Shown here: piece by piece, positions 20,384-30,865 of the stretch | How the letters are laid out: each line of letters begins with the position of its first letter | How positions within the stretch are numbered: the stretch's first letter is position 1 | From: Aurantiochytrium sp. KH105 | Taxonomy: Eukaryota > Sar > Bigyra > Thraustochytrida > Thraustochytriidae | Reading direction: 5' to 3' | NCBI GenBank assembly: GCA_003116975.1 | Contig: BGKB01000182.1 | Location: 62,001 to 126,000, forward strand | Length of the DNA stretch: 64,000 nucleotides | Made by a program: the position numbers and the translations under genes | Notes under the pieces: generated by a model | What the model saw: the letters and a program-made list of their open reading frames with translations, nothing else | Told to the model about the DNA's origin: nothing | Database searches by the model: none

Positions 20384-23300
20384 TCACTTCTGGTCGTTCT
20401 CATCACGGGGCGTCGAGGCATACAATTGCGCGTATTCTTCTCGCGCATGACGCCTTGCCTCTTCGCCTCGTCGGCGCTGTCGTTCTCTTGCATGCAGGGT
20501 TGCGGCGTGAAGGCGCACAAGCAAGCCCCTCGTTTGCGCCTGAATGACGATCGCGGCCTTGTCCTGCCGTGTCTCTTGAAGCTTTCGCAGCGCGAGCTGC
20601 TTTTGGCGACTGTGGTCAACATGTAATTTGATACTGCGAGAAATGGTGCGTGCAGCCTGAGCTTTCTCGGCGGCGTCGAGCGCGTCCTGCTTTGCGCGAG
20701 CCTCTTTGGCCTGGGCTAGTTCGAGTCGACGCTGACGGCCCCGCTCACGGATCTCTTCGACCTTGCGTCGCTCGAGTTCCTCTTGCATTGTCTCCTCTCG
20801 CGCTTTGCGCTCTGCCTCTTCGTTCATTAGCCGTGTCGCCTCACGCAGCTGACATTCTTTTCGGCAGAAAAATCCTCGAAAGTGCATTTGGATCATTGTC
20901 GCAGCCACGTCCTCGACGCTGCGCTCCATCATTTCTTCTTGCGAAAGCTTTTGAAGATATTTTTCATCATCGAGAAGGTCCAGGTAGCTCTTTCGCCCCA
21001 GGTGCATCCGCGCGATCGACTGCACTCGCGTCGCTGCTCTTTCTGCCTGAGCTTGGGCTTGCGCGGCGGCCCGCACTTCGCTTTCATCCAGGTCTAAAAG
21101 TCTGCGATTGAAAACTTTGCTCGAGACGCCGCTTCGCAAAATGCTCAGCTTGAGCTCGAGCTCCTTGCGCGCTTGCGCCTGCTCTGGCGTCATTGAGGGT
21201 CTCGCTGGACCAAGATGCGAAAGCTCCCTTTCAAGACGCATGCGTTCCGCTCGATTCGCTTCTACTGCGCTCGTGTCAATACGGGAAATGGCCCGTCTTA
21301 CCTCTGGATTGCGGGTAAACCCTCGAGTGCGCAAGAGATGCTGCTCTTCGAGGTCTACACTGCCAAGCTCGCTTCGAGTCTTGGTCTTGGCATCGCTTGC
21401 TATGGTGTCAGTTGTGAGCGTCCCTCCCTGGACTGTGGGCTGGGAGGTTTCTCGTTCGGAGGTGTCTTCCGCACGCTTGCGCAACGACTCGCGGTCCTCT
21501 GGCTCGGCTTGCTTGGCCAAGTAGCGATCTAGCGCCTCGTCGCGGCCTCCGCGCGCCACAGTGTTGGCCACCGGGTCATATGCTTGTAGCTTGCGCTGCT
21601 GCTCGCGAGCCTTTTCAAGCTTCCACTCTTTGATGGCTGCGCTTTCTTTGACAATTTCCGAGGCGATTGCGGAAAAAGCTGCCCCAACGCTTAGATCCTT
21701 GACAGAACTCACGAGTGGTTGATCTTGGGGGGCCAAGGCTAAATCGAATGCGCGCCCCCGCGTTTCAGGAAATTCATTCGGCTGAAGAGGTGCTCTTTGT
21801 TGCCTGCTCGCAGGTGCGACACGTTTTGTTGCGGCAGCTGCTGCTGCCGAAGATGATGATGTAGAATTCTCCCCGGGCGATGCATTTTGCGTTTCGGCTT
21901 TCTTACCGCTCGCTTCATCATCGACATCGTCGTCGTCGTCGTCATCGTCGTCGGCATGATCGAGCTGAAACCGTGGCGAAACCAGAAAACGACCGAGACC
22001 GGAAAATCGAGGGCGCTCCGCGTCATGATATCCTCGAGCAGAAAGGGGCCTGCTCTTGTCAACGTCGTCCTGTGTGGAGTCGGAGGGCGAGCGATGGATT
22101 ACAATCGTGAGACCACGCCGTCCTGCCCCAGCACGAAAAGAAGTCATGACCGCACCCCGACTTTGTTCCGAGGCGGGCGCGTGCCTGCTGTCCCCAGAAG
22201 CGGCCTCAAAGATCTCCAACGCAGTTTTGCCGGTTTGCAACCCGAAAAAGATTTGTTTGCGCATATCCGCCTGGCGTTGTGCTACCTGGCGCTCGTCCTC
22301 TAGCTTTGTCCAGCGTTCAAGATCGGCAAGAGGGTCATGGCCCTTGGGCGGGAGTAAGAGTGGATTCCCTTCTGGAGCGAAACCGATCCACTTGCCGACG
22401 AGAGTGTGCGCAGGTGTCTCAAAGGCGATGCTTGCCGTGTACTGAAGCTGTCTCGACGAGCTTTTGGACATGTCCTCGAGTGCCTTGAGAGAGACGCAAC
22501 TGTCTTGCTTAAGAGAAGCTCGAGTCATTTTCTGCTTCACCCCGCGGCGTGCCGTCAAAGATTTACCGTGCTCGTCCCTTTCGACGCGGGGATCAGTTTT
22601 ACCATCCAAAAAGCTCATGTCGGTCTGCATCTTCACAAGGTAGTTCACGCCGAACCAGTCAAATATGGGAAAGCTCGCATCAAGCTCAAGACGATTTTCC
22701 TCCGCGCGCACGGCCTTGCGCCATTGCTGTATGGCACTTGCAACTTTGCTCGTTGACGCACGAAGCCGAACAAGCTCACCCCTGAGCTCGGTCTGCATTT
22801 CAATAAGTCGCTGCTTTTGCGCAACGAGCGTCGCAATAAGTTGTCTTTTCACCATGCGGGGATCCAGCTTTGGCGAGTCGTTCTTCTTTCCCGGGTTTGC
22901 GTCAATTGCAGGTGGAATCTGACGTCGAGTGAAGCGCATCTCATCAATTTTGAGGCGGAGGTCCCGAAGAATTTCCACTGTGTCCACGAGACGAACAAAG
23001 CATTTGCGAGAAATGTTCACAAGCTCTTCGCGCACGGAGATTTCTTTGAGAATGTCAAATTCAATCGCAATGAGCTTGGTGTTTTCTGGCAAATGTGGCG
23101 TGCGGCCAATGCGTGGAACGCGGGTGTCCGGTGCCGTCGCTGCCGGACCTCGCGCGACAGCACTGGGTTTATGCACCCTTTCCATCTCAAGCCTGCGAAA
23201 CTTGCGATACGACTTTCCTTGGTTTGAGTAGGCCGGCGCTTTTGAAGCGTCCAGAGACTGCGTATGTTGTTGTCCTTCACGAGCAATTTCGAGGCGCGAG

Positions 23301-24157
23301 TCATTGGATGCTTGAGCAAGCTCGTCTCCACCGGCAAAGTGACCCAGACCCTGGGTTGAGGGTACCGCAGGTCCAGATCCTGGACTGGCCATTGCCTGGG
23401 TGAGTCCAAAAATGCCACCTTGGGACTCGCCGGTATCGTCGAGATCAGTATCGTCTTGTGCCGGGACATTGCGAGCATCCTCTTGGGAGAATAAAAAGGC
23501 GGGCGGCTGAAGATCATCCATCTCATCGTTGCCAAAGTCAGATCGAAAAGAGTTGAGGTAGTCTTGCACCTCGGATACGTTTCGGTATGTGCCAGCGTGG
23601 AGACTCGGACCTTTGGTGAGCATGACAGAGGTTTTACTCGCGTCGAGCAGGGCTGGCACAATTTGACGTTCGGCACGCTGAATGGCTTCTGCGGCAGCTT
23701 GTCGACCTTTGCGGATAATTTCGTCAAGTTCTGCTACTCGCTGCAACTCGAGGGATTCCTTGTCGAGCTCACGCGCCCTGCGCATTTTAGCACGTCGGAG
23801 CATGGTGATCCTGTCTGCGTTGGATAATTTCCGTTCATGCTGATTCTCGTACGAGTTGTCGAGCATGCGCTGCGCCACCTTCAAGCGTCGTGCTCTGCCT
23901 TGTTTTTGCGCTGCGTCTGCGCGTTGCCACGCGGGTACCTCGAGCTCTACATTCGTGACGCTTGCAGCGTGCTGTCGGAGCACGGGCAATTTGAGCGGCG
24001 GCTTCGCAGCGCCAGGCCCCGGCCTCGACCTGCGTCCGTGAGGCATCCCGGAGCCCGCCTCGCGCGCGGCAGCAGCAGGTCCAAACGACCCCCGTTTGTT
24101 CACCCGAGTGCGTGCTTGACCTCTCCGCGAGCGCGTGCACAAGGTGCGGCTACCCAA
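20384..24157 (-). CDS. IQ-motif coiled-coil protein, function unknown
   Basis: Single open frame of 1257 aa; starts at 24157 or the next Met at 24046 are equally possible. Most of the protein is charged and predicted helical or disordered. A polar, Asp-rich stretch lies near 21910-21960. The C-terminal fifth has three IQ motifs, which bind calmodulin-type light chains: ATRVQSIARMHLGRKSY (about residue 1040), AATMIQMHFRGFFCRKE (about 1082) and AAIVIQAQTRGLLVRL (about 1199). Between them are long ExxRKAREE-type single helices. IQ plus coiled coil is common in ciliary and cytoskeletal proteins, but I do not recognise the family. It is convergent with the LRR-kinase gene, only 50 bases away. Confidence 0.75.
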   Translation of the reverse strand: MGSRTLCTRSRRGQARTRVNKRGSFGPAAAAREAGSGMPHGRRSRPGPGAAKPPLKLPVLRQHAASVTNVELEVPAWQRADAAQKQGRARRLKVAQRMLDNSYENQHERKLSNADRITMLRRAKMRRARELDKESLELQRVAELDEIIRKGRQAAAEAIQRAERQIVPALLDASKTSVMLTKGPSLHAGTYRNVSEVQDYLNSFRSDFGNDEMDDLQPPAFLFSQEDARNVPAQDDTDLDDTGESQGGIFGLTQAMASPGSGPAVPSTQGLGHFAGGDELAQASNDSRLEIAREGQQHTQSLDASKAPAYSNQGKSYRKFRRLEMERVHKPSAVARGPAATAPDTRVPRIGRTPHLPENTKLIAIEFDILKEISVREELVNISRKCFVRLVDTVEILRDLRLKIDEMRFTRRQIPPAIDANPGKKNDSPKLDPRMVKRQLIATLVAQKQRLIEMQTELRGELVRLRASTSKVASAIQQWRKAVRAEENRLELDASFPIFDWFGVNYLVKMQTDMSFLDGKTDPRVERDEHGKSLTARRGVKQKMTRASLKQDSCVSLKALEDMSKSSSRQLQYTASIAFETPAHTLVGKWIGFAPEGNPLLLPPKGHDPLADLERWTKLEDERQVAQRQADMRKQIFFGLQTGKTALEIFEAASGDSRHAPASEQSRGAVMTSFRAGAGRRGLTIVIHRSPSDSTQDDVDKSRPLSARGYHDAERPRFSGLGRFLVSPRFQLDHADDDDDDDDDVDDEASGKKAETQNASPGENSTSSSSAAAAAATKRVAPASRQQRAPLQPNEFPETRGRAFDLALAPQDQPLVSSVKDLSVGAAFSAIASEIVKESAAIKEWKLEKAREQQRKLQAYDPVANTVARGGRDEALDRYLAKQAEPEDRESLRKRAEDTSERETSQPTVQGGTLTTDTIASDAKTKTRSELGSVDLEEQHLLRTRGFTRNPEVRRAISRIDTSAVEANRAERMRLERELSHLGPARPSMTPEQAQARKELELKLSILRSGVSSKVFNRRLLDLDESEVRAAAQAQAQAERAATRVQSIARMHLGRKSYLDLLDDEKYLQKLSQEEMMERSVEDVAATMIQMHFRGFFCRKECQLREATRLMNEEAERKAREETMQEELERRKVEEIRERGRQRRLELAQAKEARAKQDALDAAEKAQAARTISRSIKLHVDHSRQKQLALRKLQETRQDKAAIVIQAQTRGLLVRLHAATLHARERQRRRGEEARRHAREEYAQLYASTPRDENDQK

Positions 24158-24664
24158 GGTCGAATCGCAAGAAGAGTAATGTCATTTATCCGTTCACAAA
24201 CTCATTCCTAGTCTTATAAGTTAGTAGTGGTATAGTCGAGTCCACGTCGGTGAGCCTAGGATTAGAATTCCAGCTTTTTTTCTTTCACAAAGCTCGGCTT
24301 GATCCACGAACGGCGGACATGACGAGATGAGACGAGACGAGACTTGACTTTTGCAAGAGCTGCGTCATTCGAAATTGCGACTGAGCCCGAGCGTATAATA
24401 AGCTGTGACGAGACGTTTAGGCTCCCTCCCAATCGCGATCGTGGATCAAGAGGTTCACGAGCTGGCACCTTTAGAACGCTCAACGGTCTTCACGCCCAGA
24501 GTGAGCAAACGCTGGGCGCCCGACCGCGTGAAGCCAGAAGAGTTGCGAGCGAGACGACGTGGACCAAACACGCAGCGCGCAGCGGCAATAGTTTTGGCGC
24601 GTGCGATAGCGCAAGAGGAGGTCTTCGAGGCAAGCGACTGCTCGCTCGAAAAGGAGACAAGAAG
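24158..24664. other. divergent intergenic region
   Basis: Lies between the IQ-protein start (-) and the roadblock start codon (+). No gene or strong motif seen. Confidence 0.4.
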
Positions 24665-25210
24665 ATGGTACGTGTCTGTGAGCTCGCTCTACTTTTTCTT
24701 GTCCGTGCGAGCGGGACGACGAGGCTAACATTGTGTGCAGACGACAAGCGGGCAGCCCGGCAATGAGGTAGACGAGGTCATCAAGCGGGTCATGGCCATT
24801 GAGAACGTCACGCGCTACGTAGTTTTCAACAAGGATGGTATTGTGCTGCGGTATGAAGGCTGGCCCAGTGAAGAAGGAGATGGTGGCTATCGCAAGTGCG
24901 TACAACTTGCCGGTACCGTAGCAAATCTTGTAAACCACTGCTCACAGGGCTGCCAAGACATGCTTGCTCCACCCAATGTAAGTTAAAACTCTTCTTTCCT
25001 CATAACCCCCCCCCCCCCCCCCCCTCTTCCCCTCGGAGAAGGAGAAGGAGAAGGAGAAGGCACGGGACGATGAGAAAACTGACGATGCCTCGCATGGAAT
25101 AGAATGAGGTGGAATGCCTCCGACTCAAGACACGCAACTACGAAATGATTGTGGCTCCTGGAGCAAACTTTACCATGGTGGCTATTCAAGAACCGCTAAA
25201 GGCAAACTAA
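24665..25210 (+). CDS. dynein light chain roadblock/LC7
   Basis: Three exons: 24665-24667 (the ATG alone), 24741-24977 and 25103-25210, giving 115 aa. Both introns are phase 0 (GTACGT...GCAG and GTAAGT...ATAG). The product matches the roadblock/LC7 fold: EVDEVIKRVMAIENVTRYVV, then FNKDGIVLR and, in exon 3, LRLKTRNYEMIVAPGANFTM, which matches the LRIRTKKNEIMVAP region of DYNLRB. Roadblock dimers bind dynein intermediate chains in cytoplasmic and ciliary dyneins. The protein is slightly longer than the usual 96-100 aa because of the N-terminus and the EGDGGYRKC loop. Confidence 0.88.
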
Positions 25211-25667
25211 ATTTGTGCATTTGTAATGAGCGAGGGTTATGTTCTGACGCGCTTGCATTTCACGTGTTCTGCAGAAGATGCAAAAAATTCTTCATTTTCG
25301 GTGGCTTTGCACACGAGTCAAGCTTGCAATGTCCTTGCGATGCAGTGATGGGAGTCTTTCATGACGGCTAAAAAGTGAAGAAAACGAGAGGATGGCGTCG
25401 CAACACGAAAGCGTCGCTTCCTTTGAAGATGAGGCAAAGGTTGTTTCCAATCTCTTTTATCCTTTTGTGGCTAGATCTCAGGTTAATTCTCTTATGACAA
25501 AGTCTCATGTGACAAAGTCCTACGGAGTAGGCTGGCTAACTATAGCATGTGTGTTGGTTCGTGCAGTGGGTCCTTTTTGATTTATGTTTTTGGTCAGAAG
25601 CATGGTCTTTTGGCCCGCGCTTCGGTGGGGCCATTACGGGGCGGGATACAATGCAAGGACGGCGGCA
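25211..25667. other. convergent 3' intergenic region
   Basis: AT-richer DNA between the roadblock and carrier stop codons. No gene seen. Confidence 0.45.
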
Positions 25668-26774
25668 CTATGACATGTTGGCAAAAAGACGCTTGCTCGC
25701 TTCGTAAGAACTGAGCATAATCGCGCAAGCGGGAATGGTTTTTGCGAGACGTGGCGTGAGACCGACCATGAAACCAGCCGCACCTTCACTTTTGAAAATC
25801 TTGCGTGCAATGTTGATTGAAGAAGCCTCCTTTCGCAACACTTCGGGCGGAATGTCTGGGGAGTAGTCAAAGACCTGGCGGCGCGTCTTGATGACGTCAA
25901 AGGGATTGGTGAGCGTTGCCGCTACCATGCCACCAGTGGCTCCAGAGAAAAAAGAGACCGTGAACTCTTCCAAAGCATTCGTCGGTCCGTACTGGCGATG
26001 AAGCCACTTTGCAATTCCCGGACGGTACGCGATCTTGCTGCGCTCCACAACGGCCCAATAAATGGCCGAAAACGGCACATCGCGAAAGAGTGTCGGCGAA
26101 AGGCCTTGCCAGAGCGAGGTCACGCCCTTGCGCTCAATCTGTGTCCTGACGAGGTGCAGCATTGTCTGCGGAACATTACTCGCCTGCATTTTTGTTCGCA
26201 CGAGTTCGAGCGGGGAAATGACAGTTGCCGCAAGCATTCGTGCCGAGCTTCCGGCCACGAGGGCTGCAACGGTTGGCTTCATGTTGAAGTCCTGGCCCAA
26301 CGTGTTGCGCAAGTAGTCGTAGCTAGAAAAGTATAGCACCGTGGATGGAACGGCCATGATGAGGCTAGGCCGCAGGCCATTGTACAGAGCGCCAACGCCC
26401 TCGTGTTTCGTGATTTTGTACAGGGCGTCAGCCGTATTGTGCAAATGGTACGGGCACTCGCGCAACGTGTGGTTCGCGGTTTCCTTGGGAAGCATCACGT
26501 CCAGGAGCCCGTTGCTAAACTGATAGTGCGTGCATCGCACGCAAGATGCTGGTGACTTGACATCCGCGTGGTCGAAATGCTGTGCTTGCGCCTGAAGTCT
26601 GGTCTTGACGACATCGAGCGGGGTCACAAGCATGGACGTCAGCAGGGCACCTACAGATGCAGACAACACCCTCTGCCCCAGTGTGAGTTCCGTGAGCGGT
26701 TTCCCGCGGGGTTCCTGCGGCTGATCCGGAAGGTGGTTGGCGCCCGGCATCGAGGGTGACGCGTTGGACGACAT
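25668..26774 (-). CDS. mitochondrial carrier, SLC25A39/SLC25A40 (Mtm1) type
   Basis: Single exon, 368 aa, with three tandem mitochondrial-carrier repeats, each with a P-x-D/E-x-x-K/R signature: TPLDVVKTRLQ, SPLELVRTKMQ and NPFDVIKTRRQ. The long matrix loop after the first helix has cysteines (CVRC, then C about 30 residues later), as in the SLC25A39/40 branch, where that loop senses iron-sulfur clusters. The phrase GLRPSLIMAVPSTVLYFSSYDYLR is characteristic of this branch. Human SLC25A39/40 import glutathione into mitochondria; yeast Mtm1 affects Sod2 and iron-sulfur homeostasis. The same role is inferred from family. Confidence 0.88.
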   Translation of the reverse strand: MSSNASPSMPGANHLPDQPQEPRGKPLTELTLGQRVLSASVGALLTSMLVTPLDVVKTRLQAQAQHFDHADVKSPASCVRCTHYQFSNGLLDVMLPKETANHTLRECPYHLHNTADALYKITKHEGVGALYNGLRPSLIMAVPSTVLYFSSYDYLRNTLGQDFNMKPTVAALVAGSSARMLAATVISPLELVRTKMQASNVPQTMLHLVRTQIERKGVTSLWQGLSPTLFRDVPFSAIYWAVVERSKIAYRPGIAKWLHRQYGPTNALEEFTVSFFSGATGGMVAATLTNPFDVIKTRRQVFDYSPDIPPEVLRKEASSINIARKIFKSEGAAGFMVGLTPRLAKTIPACAIMLSSYEASKRLFANMS

Positions 26775-27486
26775 TCCTCCGGTTCTTCGCCGGCGACGGC
26801 GCTCTCGGTTGCTGCCTGCTCGACGACTTTGCGCTGCGTCGCCGCGACCTCGCAGGGCGAAACGCCCGGTCTGCGCTGGCCTCGGCGCCGGCCCGCTCTA
26901 CAGCGGCCGCCTCCGAGGACCCGTGCTCGCACGAGGACTTGTTCTACACGTCGGTGACGAAGCCAGCCAGCGCCTGCCTGCTTCACCACCCTTGCGCCTC
27001 GAGGCTCTCGCGCGGCGATTCAGGCGGTTCTCGCCGACGCTGCTGCGGCTGCCGCCTGCCGGCGATCCCGCGCCGCGCGGCTCCTCCCCCCGCGCCTCCG
27101 CGGGCTCCCGCGCGTCGTCGCCGCGGCGGCTGCGCGTCCCGCGTCGGGCTGCGCGGCGTCAGCTCGTCGTCGCGGTCGCCGCGCTCGCGGTCAATCTGAT
27201 CTGATCGCTCGATGCGCTCGATGCGCCCCGAGAGAGAGACACAAAGAACCGCGCCGCGCCGCTCTCCTGCGCCGCGTCCCGGCCCCGCGCCGCGCGGAGG
27301 CGCCGCGCCGCGCAGCCGCGTCCGTCCGCCGCCGAAGCCGCCGGCGCCGGTCCCTGCGCCGCCCGCCCGCCCGCCCGCTCGCTCGATGCGGCTTTGCGGC
27401 CTCGCTCGCGCCGCCTTCGCCCTCCCTCCCTCTCCCCCTTCCCCGAGGCTTTTTGAAAAAAAGGCCGCGCGGAAAAGACGCCGCCC

Positions 27487-27557
27487 AGGATATCCTCGCG
27501 GAGAGCGCCCCGGCCGAGGATATCCTGGCGCCCGAGGGGCGGCGGCCAGGATATCCT
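27487..27557. promoter_or_regulatory. three AGGATATCCT palindromes at 30-31 base spacing
   Basis: The perfect 10-base palindrome AGGATATCCT starts at 27487, 27517 and 27548 inside otherwise very GC-rich DNA. Flanks alternate (C-CG, G-GG, C-CG), so successive sites face opposite ways. Spacing is about three helical turns. A fourth copy is at 6334. Protein binding is inference. The nearest gene starts are the carrier at 26774 (-, 713 bases away) and the GPCR at 30866 (+). Confidence 0.4.
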
Positions 27558-28340
27558 CGGGCTGCCTGAAGTCGCCTGCCAGTGGGTCGGCGGTGCCTAC
27601 TGTGCCGAGGTATTATGGTCAGACGGGCGTATGCATGTATGTCGCGGTCCAGATGGACGGGCTCGGCAGCGCGGAGGACGGTGATGACGATGACGGGAGG
27701 GGAAGGGGGAGATGGGGGTGGATGCAGAATTGTGCTGGCAGAGGATGGACGCGACTGGAGCGAGCGTGGACGCGGGGCCAGGGGTGCGAGCAATGGCGGA
27801 AACACGAAGACTCAGACGGACCCTGAGTGCGTGTCGTCGTCGCACCTTGAGGTGCGAAGAATATGGAAAAGCCAAGCTGGCGCGGGTTATGCGCGGTTCC
27901 GCTCTGCGCGGGCGGGGGGAAGTGTTTCTTGACTCATGATTGAGTGGGTGGACATCGTCGGTTGTCTTTCACACGGGACGAGACTGTGTCGAGCAAACGT
28001 GCGGACGATCATCAAGTATATCGTCGTCCTCGTTGTTGTCGTTGTGATTGTTGTTGTGGATATTGCAAGGGCAACTTTGTCACGGGAGCGAGAAGCAGAA
28101 TAACAGGACAACTACCATAGAACACTTCTCCGTTCATCTCTGCACAAAAGACGAAGCAAGGGAACTCTTGCCGCGAAACAATCATCTTCGCCTGTCGGCG
28201 TGCATGATTCTTTGCATGCAAATTGTGTACCACGGACATGAGATTGAGTGAACGAGTCGCAGTACGCTAAAACGACGTTATCTCCCAAGAAGCAGCTCTC
28301 TTCCGAGCTCGAGACGTATTCTTGGACTTTCGTGTCTGAC

Positions 28341-28926
28341 ATCATTCTATGATCATCTGGGCGCTTCGCAAATGTGTGAATCTCCTCATACAAGTATACA
28401 GACTTGATTGAGCCCGTTGAGGTGCGAGCCGCATTGGCTCCCTATCCGTCCTTTCGATTTTGGTATCATTTAGTGATCATCTGCGTGCGCTTCGCAAATG
28501 TATGAATCTCCTCATACAAGTATACAGACTTGATTGAGCCCGTTGAGGTGCGAGCCGCATTGGCTCCCTATCCGTCCTTTCCATTTTGGCATCATCCAGT
28601 GATCGTTTGGGCGCTTCGCAAATGTATGAATCTCCTCATACAAGTATACAGACTTGATTGAGCCCGTTGAAGTGCAAGCCGCATTGGCCCCCTATCCGTC
28701 CTTTCCATTTTGGCATCATTGAGTGATCGTTTGGGCGCTTTGCAAATGTATGAATCTCCTCATACAAGTATACAGACTTGATTGAGCTCTCTGAGGTGCG
28801 AGCCGCATTGGCTCCCTATCCGTCCTTTCCATTTTGGCATCATTCAGTGATCGTCTGGGCGCTTCGCAAATGTATGAATCTCCTCATACAAGTATACAGA
28901 CTTGATTGAGCCCTCTGAGGTGTGAG
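28341..28926. repeat. tandem array of about 4.7 units of 124-126 bases
   Basis: The core GTATACAGACTTGATTGAG starts at 28394, 28520, 28644, 28768 and 28892. Each unit contains a 7-base inverted repeat, TGTATGA-ATCTCC-TCATACA, and most contain GAGCC-GCATT-GGCTC. Unit 1 has TGTGTGA, which would still pair as RNA through G-U. The sequence just before (near 28303) and just after (28923) the array shares GAGCTCGAGAC followed by TATT. No long open frame runs through it. Minisatellite or a tandem small-RNA gene are the options. Confidence 0.85.
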
Positions 28927-30126
28927 CTCGAGACATATTGGCATCCTTTCAGACTTTCTCCTTTCTTATATCCAAAGACGGGCATCGTTACCTTGCAAAC
29001 GAGTTGGCTCGTCAACTCCTCGGCTGCTGACCGCAAGTGTTACCCGTCCCACCTTGCCCACTTTTGTCCCGGCAGGCGGTCCTCCTTGGCAGTGTGTGCA
29101 ATTCTCGGGAATCTTTCATGATGGCATCAAATACCATGCATGCAAGTATCACTCAACACCACCCTCTCTCCCGATTCACAACGCGCGCAGGACGAATCTC
29201 CGCTCCTTCCCGTCTGCTTCATCGTTTTCTTCGTGTGCACGTAGTACGCGTTTTGGCGTCGTCACAGCACAGCACCCTTACTTCGGACAAGCGAGGGCCT
29301 GTTCCAGCAGTTGCAGGGACATCCAAGAAGGCATCCTTTCATCGCATCGCATCGCATCGCATTGCAGTGCAGTGCGGTGCAGCGTCATGCCATGTGCAAG
29401 CAGCCCGTAGCATGTGCAAGCATGCCAGCCAGGCTGAGATATTCACCAACATGCAGGCCTACTACAACCAACAAGTGCTACAACAAGAACATGAACAACC
29501 AAGTAGGCCGTCGCCAAGAGCGAATCTCCATCTTGCCTCCCCCCGTCCGGAGCATGCTCGTGGGTCCGGACGTGCCGTGCTGCTCCCTCCCGTCTGTTGA
29601 GTCACATCCATCACCCGCCTCCCTCCCTCTCCCTCCCGCCGAAAAGCCTCGCCTCCTCCCTCCCGGCGGTGCCGGCCTGGCTGCGCGGTGCAGCATCTGC
29701 AGCAGCGTGCGTCGCCAGCAAGTTGGTGGTGGCGGCGCGGCGTGCACCACTTTTTGCACATGCCAGCGGCAGCGGTGCGACATCATCATCATAGTAACTC
29801 GAGCGAGAAAGAAGACAGCGCGCGTGCACAACTAATCCCGCGGAAGAAGAAGCGGCAAGAGCAGCACCAGCGCAGGTCCTGCCGCTCCGCCCGGCAGGGA
29901 GGCGCGCCAGACCGCCAGCCTGGGCCGCCCGCGTCGAGCTGCTGCGTGCTCGTCCCGCCAGCCCGCGTCGAGCTCCTCGCGCCGCAGGAGCAGCGCCGGC
30001 GGAAGCTGGTCGCGTGTCGCTCGCCAGGTCTTGGTGCATGGTGCTTTCCTCATCATTCATCCATTCACCTCGCCATCCATCCCTTCCAGCCGGCCGCCGA
30101 CCGACCGTCGGAGCGCGCACAAGCTG

Positions 30127-30215
30127 CGCAGGCAGGCAGGCAGGCAGGCAGGCGCCGCGCGCATCGCCGCCGCCGCAGACAGACAGACAGAGAGACAGAC
30201 AGACAGACAGACAGG
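30127..30215. repeat. AGGC and GACA tetranucleotide microsatellites
   Basis: An AGGC run at about 30130-30154 is followed by a GACA run at about 30178-30212, 650 bases upstream of the GPCR start. Confidence 0.85.
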
Positions 30216-30865
30216 CCGTCGGTACTGGCAGCAGCGCTGGCACAGGCGCGGCTCCGCGGGGAGCACGTGCCGCGCGTGCCCTGCCTCACTATCTCGTAGC
30301 CATCTTTCCGAGGTTCGGGCGCAAGCAAGGCAAGCAGGCAGGCAGGCAAGCAAGACCCTAACACACGAACGCACGCTCGCTCTCCTCTCCAGCCCGGCCC
30401 GGCCGCCGCCGCGGGACAGACGGGTCCTCCGCGCGCTCGTCTGCTCCGTGACCCCAGCCCAAGCGAGCGAGCGAGCGGAGTCCACTTTCGCGCGGCAGCC
30501 TGGCACGTGCGGGAGGTCGAGTCCATCCATCTCGTCTCATCCATTCCATCCCATTCCATTCGATCTCAGCTCGCCTCAGCTCGCTCCAGCTCGCCTCGCT
30601 GACCCTCATCGCCGCCTCGACGCAGCGCCGCGCTCGCCGCGCGACGCGCTGCGCCGCCGCGCGCCGCGCCGGGCCTCGTCCGGCCGTAGCTGGCGGCCAC
30701 AGGCGCGGCGCGAGGGCGACCCGGCGTGACCGCGAGTGCGGCCTGACTGACCTCGAGCGGTCTCTGACCGCGGCACGTGACCGAGGCCGAGGCCGCGCCC
30801 GAGCCGGGCGGCGAAGGCGGGCGGCAGTACCGCAACGGAGGCCGGCGGCTCGCGGGCGAGGGAGG

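Larger units (their letters stand above)
26775..30865. other. gene-poor 4.1 kb region with palindromes, tandem array and microsatellites
   Basis: No coding gene is supported. Bases 26790-27450 are very GC-rich. Bases 27487-27557 carry three palindromes, 28341-28926 a 124-base tandem array, and 30127-30215 tetranucleotide runs. The open frames near 27190-27830 and 29470-30730 overlap each other on both strands and are Arg/Ala/Pro-rich, as expected from composition. Confidence 0.5.

Noticed and set aside
27191-27826. Pair of 204-aa open frames on opposite strands
   Set aside because: Mirror frames of a GC-rich tract with no family resemblance or codon signature of a gene.
28341-28926. CRISPR-like array
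   Set aside because: Units of 124 bases are similar throughout with no unique spacers, in a eukaryotic genome with no cas genes.
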